A stretch of 18,885 nucleotides of DNA, taken from DASZYF01 sp035545535 (lineage in GTDB: Bacteria; Actinomycetota; Actinomycetes; Mycobacteriales; CAJCIY01). Where the stretch lies: assembly GCA_035545535.1 (NCBI GenBank), contig DASZYF010000128.1, forward strand, positions 1 through 18,885. Reading direction: 5' to 3'. The translations under genes were made by a program, and so were the position numbers. This document shows, piece by piece, positions 13,406 through 18,885 of the stretch. Below the pieces are notes generated by a model. That model saw only the letters and a list, made by a program, of their open reading frames with translations, made no database searches and was not told where the DNA came from. The stretch's first letter is position 1. Each line of letters opens with the position of its first letter.

Positions 13406-13960
13406 TCAGGCCACTGCGTGCCATGCGTCGGCCAGCAGGGACCGGGTCTCGGGCAGGGTCTGCGGGAGCACCTTCGTGCGGCCGATGACGGGCATGAAGT
13501 TGGCGTCGCCGGACCAGCGCGGAACCGCGTGCTGGTGCAGGTGGTCGGCGATGCCCGCCCCCGCGACGCGCCCCTGGTTGATGCCGAGGTTGAACCCGTC
13601 CGGCGATGACGCGTGCCGGACCGCGCGCAGGGCGTGCTGCATGAGCTGCGCGATCTCGACCGCCTCCGCGGGCTCGAGGTCCTCGTACAGCGCCACGTGC
13701 CGGTACGGCACGACCATGAGGTGCCCGGGGTTGTACGGGTAGAGGTTGAGCACCACGTACGCTGCGCCTCCGCGCGCGACGGTGAGCCCGTCCTCGTCAC
13801 TCATCGAGGGGATCGCGCAGAAGACGCACGCACCCTTCTCGACCTTCTGCACGTAGGCGAGGCGGTGCGGTGTCCACAGCCGCTCGAGGCCGTCGGGCTC
13901 GTCAGACAGCTCAGACCTGCCGACGCTCGTCGATCGCCGACACGATCTCGGCGACCGCAT
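13406..13960 (-). CDS. HIT (histidine triad) family nucleotide hydrolase/transferase
   Basis: HIT proteins act on nucleoside phosphates through a histidine-triad active site. In mycobacteria a homologue beside thrS behaves as an Ap4A phosphorylase. Visible (numbered from ATG 13960) are LWTPHRLAYV (28-37), the CVFC pair C45/C48 typical of zinc-binding members, NLYPYNPGHLMVVPYRHV (72-89), NLGINQG (124-130) and the triad HLHQH (H140, H142, H144) followed by PRW. The start is uncertain. ATG 13960 is the only standard start that keeps the conserved WTPHR segment, but it overlaps thrS by 50 bp and adds an atypical Arg/Ser-rich leader. CTG at 13909, one base after the thrS stop, would give MSDEPDGLERLWTPHR and a 167-residue protein, which looks more natural. 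Confidence 0.88.
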   Translation of the reverse strand: MRSPRSCRRSTSVGRSELSDEPDGLERLWTPHRLAYVQKVEKGACVFCAIPSMSDEDGLTVARGGAAYVVLNLYPYNPGHLMVVPYRHVALYEDLEPAEAVEIAQLMQHALRAVRHASSPDGFNLGINQGRVAGAGIADHLHQHAVPRWSGDANFMPVIGRTKVLPQTLPETRSLLADAWHAVA

Positions 13961-15923
13961 CGGCCAGCGGCACCCCGTTCTTCGTGCTGCCGTCGCGGTA
14001 GCGGAAGCTCACTGCGCCCGCGGTCTCGTCGTCATCGCCGACGATGAGCATGTAGGGCACCTTCTGCTGCTGCGCGTTGCGGATCTTCTTCTGCATGCGC
14101 TCGTCGCTCGCATCAACCTCGGCGCGCACGCCCTTTGCCTGCAGCGCAGGAAGGACCGTCTGCTCGAAGTAACCGACGTGCCGCTCCGCCACCGGGATGC
14201 CGACGACCTGCACCGGCGCGAGCCACACCGGGAAGGCACCGGCGTAGTGCTCGAGCAGGACGGCGAAGAAGCGCTCGATCGAGCCGAAGAGCGCGCGGTG
14301 GATCATCACCGGCTGCTGCCGGCCACCGTGGTCGTCGGCGAACTCGAGCTCGAACAGCTTCGGCTGGTTGAAGTCGACCTGGATCGTCGACATCTGCCAC
14401 GAGCGGCCGATCGCGTCCCGCGCCTGCACGCTGATCTTCGGTCCGTAGAACGCGGCGCCGCCGGGGTCGGGAACGAGCTCGAGGCCCGATGCCTTCGCCG
14501 CTGCTTCGAGCGCCGCGGTGGCGGTGGCCCAGCTCTCGTCGTCGCCGATGAACTTCGGGCTGTCGTCGCGGGTGGACAGCTCGAGGTAGAAGTCGTCGAG
14601 GCCGTAGTCGCGCAGCAGCTCGAGCACGAAGTCCAGCAGCGAGGTGAGCTCGCCGGGCATCTGCTCGAGCGTGCAGTAGATGTGCGAGTCGTCCTGGGTG
14701 AAGCCGCGGCCCCGCGCGAGCCCGTGCACGACGCCGCTCTTCTCGTAGCGGTACACGGTGCCGAACTCGAACAGCCGGAGCGGAAGCTCGCGGTAGGACC
14801 GCCCGCGCGACCGGAAGATCAGGTTGTGCATGGGGCAGTTCATGGGCTTGAGGTAGTAGTCCGAACCGCCCTTCTCACCCACCTGGTCGAGGTGCATCGG
14901 GGGGAACATGCCCTCCGAGTACCAGTTGAGGTGCTGGCTGATCTCGAACAGGTGCCCCTTGGTGATGTGGGGCGTGTTCACGAAGGAGTAGCCGGCGTCC
15001 TCGTGCTTGCGGCGTGAGTACTCCTCCATGACCCGCCGGATCACACCGCCCTTGGGGTGGAAGACGGCCAGGCCGGAGCCGATCTCGTCCGGGAAGGAGA
15101 ACAGGTCGAGCTCGGCGCCGAGGCGACGGTGGTCGCGGCGCTCGGCCTCCTCGAGGCGGAACAGGTGGTCCTTGAGCGCGTCCTTGCTCTCCCACGCGGT
15201 GCCGTAGATGCGCTGCAGCTGCGGGTTCTTCTCGCTGCCCCGCCAGTACGCAGCGGCGGACCGGGTGAGCTTGAAGGCGGGGATGTCGCGCGTGGTCGGC
15301 AGGTGCGGACCGCGGCAGAGGTCGGTCCACGCCCGCTCCTCGCCGACGAGGTTGTCGTACATCGTGAGCTGGCCGCCCCCGACCTCGACCGCCGTCTCGG
15401 CGTCGCCCTCGTCGCCACCCATGCCCCCGCCCTTGAGGCCGATGAGCTCGAGCTTGAACGGCTCGTGGGCGAGCTCGGCGCGAGCCGCGTCGTCGGTGAC
15501 CTCCCGACGGGCGAACCGCTGCCGCTGCCGGATGATGTCGCTCATCCGCTTCTCGAGCGCCGCAAGGTCCTCGGGGGTGAAGGGCCGCTCGGGCAGGAAG
15601 TCGTAGTAGAAGCCGTCACGGATGGGCGGGCCGATGCCGAGCTTGGTGCCCGGGAACAGGTCCTGCACGGCCTGGGCCAGCACGTGCGCGCAGGAGTGGC
15701 GGAGGACCGCGCGACCGTCCTCCGACCCGGCCGGGACCCCCTCGACCACGTCGCCGTCGGCGAGCACGTGGGCGAGGTCGCGCAGCGCACCCGCCTCACC
15801 GGCGGCCGCGACCCGGGCCACGACCGCGTCCTTGATCCCCGCGTCCGCGAGCGCCTGGCCCGCCGTCGTGCCGGCCGCCACGGTCTGTGGCTGGTCGGCG
15901 ACGGTGACGCTGATGGTGGACAC
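13911..15923 (-). CDS. thrS: Threonine--tRNA ligase
   Basis: ThrRS charges tRNA-Thr and clears mischarged Ser-tRNA-Thr. The 670-residue protein contains the N-terminal TGS-like domain (1-65) and the editing domain with HSCAH (76-80) and DLCRGPH (C203, H207). The class II core carries the zinc ligands C363 (MNCPMH), H414 (FTQDDSH) and H542 (VMIHRALFGSIERF), and a C-terminal anticodon-binding domain (about 565-670) follows. A Gly-rich segment GLKGGGMGGDEGD (162-174) sits in the editing domain. The start is GTG 15923, with AGGAG 5 nt upstream. It is followed by the overlapping or abutting HIT gene. The leader has a 5' hairpin but no T-box elements. Confidence 0.98.
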   Translation of the reverse strand: MSTISVTVADQPQTVAAGTTAGQALADAGIKDAVVARVAAAGEAGALRDLAHVLADGDVVEGVPAGSEDGRAVLRHSCAHVLAQAVQDLFPGTKLGIGPPIRDGFYYDFLPERPFTPEDLAALEKRMSDIIRQRQRFARREVTDDAARAELAHEPFKLELIGLKGGGMGGDEGDAETAVEVGGGQLTMYDNLVGEERAWTDLCRGPHLPTTRDIPAFKLTRSAAAYWRGSEKNPQLQRIYGTAWESKDALKDHLFRLEEAERRDHRRLGAELDLFSFPDEIGSGLAVFHPKGGVIRRVMEEYSRRKHEDAGYSFVNTPHITKGHLFEISQHLNWYSEGMFPPMHLDQVGEKGGSDYYLKPMNCPMHNLIFRSRGRSYRELPLRLFEFGTVYRYEKSGVVHGLARGRGFTQDDSHIYCTLEQMPGELTSLLDFVLELLRDYGLDDFYLELSTRDDSPKFIGDDESWATATAALEAAAKASGLELVPDPGGAAFYGPKISVQARDAIGRSWQMSTIQVDFNQPKLFELEFADDHGGRQQPVMIHRALFGSIERFFAVLLEHYAGAFPVWLAPVQVVGIPVAERHVGYFEQTVLPALQAKGVRAEVDASDERMQKKIRNAQQQKVPYMLIVGDDDETAGAVSFRYRDGSTKNGVPLADAVAEIVSAIDERRQV

Positions 15924-15997
15924 GCCTGCTCCTGGGGCTGCGGTGACTGATGCGTCAGGGGGGTCTGGTGGTCACTGAGAGTGACAATCGCAGACTA
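15924..15997 (-). promoter_or_regulatory. thrS promoter and leader with hairpins
   Basis: On the minus strand TTCGGG-N17-TAGTCT (-10 at 15997-15992) is a plausible promoter. It would start transcription near 15985, giving a leader of about 60 nt. The leader would then open with the stem GTCACT-CTC-AGTGAC (15985-15971). A second small stem (CTGA-CGCA-TCAG, 15958-15947) precedes the Shine-Dalgarno sequence. The segment AGTGAC could pair either with the first GTCAC or with a second GTCAC at 15947-15943. I see no T-box consensus. Confidence 0.4.
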
Positions 15998-16076
15998 TCG
16001 GGAACCCGACCCACCCCGAACCCACTTCCGTCACTCGTTCAGCCCTACGGTGTCCTTTGCATTGCGTCGTTTGAGG

Positions 16077-16104
16077 GAATTACGGGGATACGTCCCCGTA
16101 ATTC
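16077..16104 (+). promoter_or_regulatory. Perfect 12-bp hairpin/palindrome in front of the surface protein gene
   Basis: GAATTACGGGGA (16077-16088) and its exact inverse TCCCCGTAATTC (16093-16104) flank a TACG tetraloop. The palindrome ends 28 nt before the GTG start at 16133 and 16 nt before the ribosome-binding GGGGAG. It is unusually A/T-rich at its base for this genome. It could be a regulator operator or a UNCG-type stem-loop in the 5' untranslated RNA. A possible -10 TACGGT lies upstream at 16046-16051. Confidence 0.7.
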
Positions 16105-16132
16105 GGGCTGGGCACGTTGAGGGGAGCACGGA

Positions 16133-18400
16133 GTGCGGAAGAGCGTAGGTCGCGGCCGACGGGCCGCAACGAGCGCACGGATCATGAACTCGGGCGTCGC
16201 CGCCATGGCGGTGCTCCCCATGGCACTGCTGGGGGTCGTCGGCGCGGTCGCCGTCCCGGCCGCTCACGCGGCTGACGTGCTGACCACCACGTCGCCGTAC
16301 GCCGGCTACAGCACCGGCAGCGTCGTCTACGCCAACGCCGTCAACCTCGGTGGCAACCCCGACGTCACCAAGGCCTCCACCGCCAACAGCGCCGCGGGCG
16401 TCGCCGAGAACGGCAAGACGCTGACCCTGTCCGACCAGCTCCTGCAGCCGACGCTGCTCGAGAAGTCCGCGACGGGCAAGACGGCCTACGGGCACGCCGC
16501 CGGCGTCAACGTCGGTCTGCTCCAGGACCAGGCCGCCGCGGGCCAGCTCGTCCCGGTGACGGCCGACGCCGTGTCCCCGACCCCGTCGAAGGACACCGGC
16601 AAGGAGCTGCTCAACGTCCCGCTCTCCCCGCTCGCCACCGCCGACGTGCTGCCCGGCAACGCGCAGGCGAACACCACGGCCGACCACCAGTGCGTGGCGA
16701 CCGGCCAGCCGATCAGCGAAGGTGACGCGCACGCGGCCAACGCCAAGGTGCTCGACGCCGCGCCGACCGCGGTCGTCGGCACGGTGAACGCCACGGACGA
16801 CACCACCTCGGAGACCATGCTCGCCGCGCCCACCACCGCGACGGGCGCCCCGATCGCGAGCCAGGGCCAGGCCCTGTCCACGGACACGTCGCAGAACCTC
16901 GCGCCGATCATCCTGTTCGCCGGCACCCCGCTCGAGATCGAGGTCGACGTCCTCAAGCCGCTCGTCCTCAAAGCGGTCGCGGGCGGCGTCCCCGGCTCGG
17001 CCCACGTCAGCTACGGCGTGCCGGGCCTGTCCGGCTCGGTCCCGGTGATCACCGTCAAGGCGTTCGGCCAGACCCAGACGCTCACGACCGCCGACCTGCT
17101 GGGCGGCCAGGGCCTCACCATCGCACTCGGCGTCGCCGACGTCACGATCGGCACCCCGGCCCACTCGCTCACCGGGCTCGAGGGCACGCCCGTCACCGCG
17201 ACGGCCGACGGCACCCAGGCTTCGGCCGCCGCGGACGTCGTCCGGGTGACCATCCCCGGCAAGATCGCGACGCCGGGCGTCAGCCTCGGCGGTCCGCTCA
17301 GCCCGCTGGCGGGCGGCCTCAACACGCTCGTGGGCACCCTGGGCATGATCACGGGGCCGATCCAGTCCGCGCTGAACAGCGCGGGGCTCGGCGTCGCGGA
17401 CCTCCGGTACGGGCACATGGAGTCCTCGGCGACCGTGCCGGTCGGCGGCATCATCTGCAAGAGCCCGAACCACCCCGCGCCGTTCGACGAGTCCTACAAG
17501 GACACCTCCTCCAACACCGTCGCGGCCGGCAAGACGTTCAGCTACACGGTGCGCTTCCCGAACCGCGGTGACCTCCCGGTCAACAACGTGAAGGTCGTCG
17601 ACACCTACACCGGCGGTCCGCCCGCGCTCGAGTTCGTCAGCTCGGTCCCGGCCCCGGCGAGCCGGAGCGGCAACACGCTCACGTACAGCTTCGGGACGTT
17701 GCAACCAGGCGAGTACGCATCGATCACGTTGACGTTCCGCGTACCGGCCGACGCGAAGGCCGGCACGCAGTACCACAACACGGCGACGATCTCCGGCACC
17801 TACAACGGCGCCCCCGTCACCAAGACCGTGCACGTCGACGCGCCGACGGTGCTGCCGCTCGGCCCGGCCGGCTGCAACCTCTCGTACTCCACCAAGTACG
17901 CGAGCAACAAGAAGGTCAAGACCGGCGAGAACTTCGCGTACTACATCGACGTCCTCAACGCCGGGGCGACCACCTGCACCGACGTCACGGTGAAGGACAC
18001 GCTGACCACCGGCGTGACCTTCGTGAGCTGCAGCAACAGCTGCACCCACAGCGGCCAGAACGTCTCGTGGTCGATCGGTGACCTCGAGCCGGGTGCGAGC
18101 AAGGTCCTGCAGGTCGTCGTCCACACGACGGCCAAGTCGGGCACCCTGCCGAACACGGCGGACCTCGCCTCCACCAACGGTGGCAGCGGCTCGCCGCACA
18201 CCCCCGGCCCCGCGGTCTCGACCGTGTCGGTCGGCAACCCGGCCAACCCGGCCGCCTGCCCGACGAGCGTCTGCAAGGTGCAGCCCGCCCGCCAGCTGGC
18301 CTTCACCGGTGGCCTGGGCCCGACAACGATCGCCCTGGGCCTGCTCGGCTCGAGCGGCCTGCTCCTCATGGTGCGGCGCCGCCGGGCGTCCGACATCTAG
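16133..18400 (+). CDS. Secreted, sortase-anchored cell-surface protein with DUF11 repeats
   Basis: The 755-residue product begins with a long signal peptide: basic residues 2-16, a hydrophobic core about 21-41, and predicted cleavage after AAHA at 46/47. It ends with a cell-wall sorting signal: LAFTG (722-726), a hydrophobic segment (about 731-747) and RRRR (748-751). LAxTG is the motif of class E sortases of actinobacteria. Residues about 47-450 form a Thr/Ala-rich region that I do not recognise. Two DUF11-type Ig-like domains follow (about 455-570 and 582-700); each has the G(K/E)xFxYxxxxxNxG strand and a closing NTA motif (HNTATI, PNTADL). Cysteines at 581, 615, 633, 637, 709 and 714 may form disulfides. 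The start is GTG 16133, with GGGGAG 6 nt upstream. The role is probably surface structure or adhesion; no ligand can be inferred. Confidence 0.85.
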   Translation: MRKSVGRGRRAATSARIMNSGVAAMAVLPMALLGVVGAVAVPAAHAADVLTTTSPYAGYSTGSVVYANAVNLGGNPDVTKASTANSAAGVAENGKTLTLSDQLLQPTLLEKSATGKTAYGHAAGVNVGLLQDQAAAGQLVPVTADAVSPTPSKDTGKELLNVPLSPLATADVLPGNAQANTTADHQCVATGQPISEGDAHAANAKVLDAAPTAVVGTVNATDDTTSETMLAAPTTATGAPIASQGQALSTDTSQNLAPIILFAGTPLEIEVDVLKPLVLKAVAGGVPGSAHVSYGVPGLSGSVPVITVKAFGQTQTLTTADLLGGQGLTIALGVADVTIGTPAHSLTGLEGTPVTATADGTQASAAADVVRVTIPGKIATPGVSLGGPLSPLAGGLNTLVGTLGMITGPIQSALNSAGLGVADLRYGHMESSATVPVGGIICKSPNHPAPFDESYKDTSSNTVAAGKTFSYTVRFPNRGDLPVNNVKVVDTYTGGPPALEFVSSVPAPASRSGNTLTYSFGTLQPGEYASITLTFRVPADAKAGTQYHNTATISGTYNGAPVTKTVHVDAPTVLPLGPAGCNLSYSTKYASNKKVKTGENFAYYIDVLNAGATTCTDVTVKDTLTTGVTFVSCSNSCTHSGQNVSWSIGDLEPGASKVLQVVVHTTAKSGTLPNTADLASTNGGSGSPHTPGPAVSTVSVGNPANPAACPTSVCKVQPARQLAFTGGLGPTTIALGLLGSSGLLLMVRRRRASDI

Positions 18401-18415
18401 GTCGAGCACGTACTG

Positions 18416-18453
18416 ACGACGGGGCCCGCCGGCATCTGCCGGCGGGCCTCGTC
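18416..18453 (+). terminator. Strong terminator hairpin after the surface protein gene
   Basis: GGCCCGCCGGC (18423-18433) and GCCGGCGGGCC (18438-18448) form a perfect 11-bp GC stem around ATCT. The flanking GACGA (18416-18420, left) and TCGTC (18449-18453, right) can extend it past a small bulge. There is no T-run, as is usual for high-GC actinomycetes. It lies 22 nt past the stop codon and before the DUF3052 gene. Confidence 0.8.
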
Positions 18454-18471
18454 GCGTGCGAGGGTGCACCC

Positions 18472-18882
18472 ATGACGGCGGGGTACTCGGGCACGCCCCT
18501 CGCCAAGAAGGTCGGGGTGAAGGCCGGGCAACGGCTGGCGCTGGTGGCCGCCCCGAACGGCTGGGCGATCCCCGAGCTGCCTCAGGACGTCACCACGACG
18601 GCGCGTGTGCCGGAGGGCGGCGCCGACGTCGTCATCGCGTTCTGCCGCGACCTCGCGACGCTCAAGAAGGGCCTCGCCGGGTGGGGTGAGGCCGTGTTCC
18701 CCGACGGCATGGTGTGGCTGGCCTGGCCGCGCAAGGCCGCCGGCCACGTGAGCGACCTCGGCGACGACGTCGTGCGGGCCGAGGTGCTCCCGCTCGGACT
18801 CGTGGACGTGAAGATCGCCGCGCTCGACGAGGACTGGTCGGCGATGAAGGTCGTGTGGCGCGTGGAGAACCGCACGCGCTGA
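18472..18882 (+). CDS. DUF3052 family protein
   Basis: The 136-residue protein matches the DUF3052 pattern of actinobacteria: it opens MTAGYSGTPLAKKVGVKAGQRLALVAAP, has a central VVIAFCRDLATLKKGLAGW and FPDGMVWLAWPRKAAG, and ends with GLVDVKIAALDEDWSAMKVVWRVENR. No catalytic residues or membrane segments are obvious, so it is probably cytoplasmic and its function is unknown. The start is ATG 18472, with GAGGG 8 nt upstream. It follows the terminator of the surface protein gene by 18 nt, so its promoter must overlap that terminator or it relies on read-through. Confidence 0.88.
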   Translation: MTAGYSGTPLAKKVGVKAGQRLALVAAPNGWAIPELPQDVTTTARVPEGGADVVIAFCRDLATLKKGLAGWGEAVFPDGMVWLAWPRKAAGHVSDLGDDVVRAEVLPLGLVDVKIAALDEDWSAMKVVWRVENRTR

Positions 18883-18885
18883 CGC

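Noticed and set aside
11494..13488. 664-codon plus-strand frame overlapping EF-G2 in another phase
   Set aside because: Arg/Ala/Gly-rich shadow of fusA2.
15924..16132. T-box riboswitch for thrS or a ydaO-type (c-di-AMP) riboswitch for the surface gene
   Set aside because: No T-box sequence or specifier stem is visible, and the region is too short and lacks the conserved ydaO elements.
16031..18469. 812-codon minus-strand frame opposite the surface protein
   Set aside because: The Arg/Gly/Val/Asp-rich product without domains is the mirror of the real plus-strand gene, which has a signal peptide, DUF11 domains and a sorting signal.

Overview
The window is a gene-dense, high-GC stretch of a bacterial chromosome. 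The gene set points to an actinomycete (Actinomycetota): a phosphatidylinositol-phosphate synthase/PIM acyltransferase/PimA cluster, a divergent LemA-like protein before a pdxS-pdxT-yebC operon, ruvCAB followed by yajC-secD, a mycobacterial-type SOS box, and a surface protein ending in the class E sortase signal LAFTG. I cannot name a genus. Most starts follow Shine-Dalgarno sequences or stop/start overlaps. Three minus-strand genes have a TAnnnT -10 box only 7-8 nt before the start codon and look leaderless.

Layout, left to right. Minus strand, 1-4100: the 5' part of secD (its 3' end lies outside the window), yajC, ruvB, ruvA and ruvC, transcribed from ruvC towards secD. An SOS (LexA) box and a strong hairpin lie in front of ruvC. 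Minus strand, 4219-6514: pdxS-pdxT-yebC, coupled by 4-nt overlaps (vitamin B6 synthesis plus a YebC/TACO1 factor). Minus strand, 6573-8169: a DUF3048 lipoprotein gene and a small LemA-like membrane protein, each with its own predicted promoter. Minus strand, 8202-10948: pgsA, patA-like acyltransferase and pimA, the start of phosphatidylinositol mannoside (PIM) synthesis, in one operon. Plus strand, 11093-13258: an EF-G-like GTPase (EF-G2), divergent from pgsA and convergent with the next block. Minus strand, 13406-15923: thrS and an overlapping HIT-family gene. Plus strand, 16133-18882: a large secreted, sortase-anchored DUF11 protein behind a perfect 12-bp hairpin, a strong terminator, and a DUF3052 protein.

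The region is mostly conserved core genome and I see no phage, transposase, CRISPR array or defence island. The points that stand out are: a roughly 200-residue Ala/Ser/Pro/Thr-rich, internally repeated insertion in the exported domain of SecD; an EF-G2 gene sitting inside what is in mycobacteria a continuous thrS-HIT-pgsA-patA-pimA block, with nested inverted repeats at one junction; a HIT gene whose natural-looking start is a CTG; the leaderless promoters; and the surface protein with its palindromic leader.
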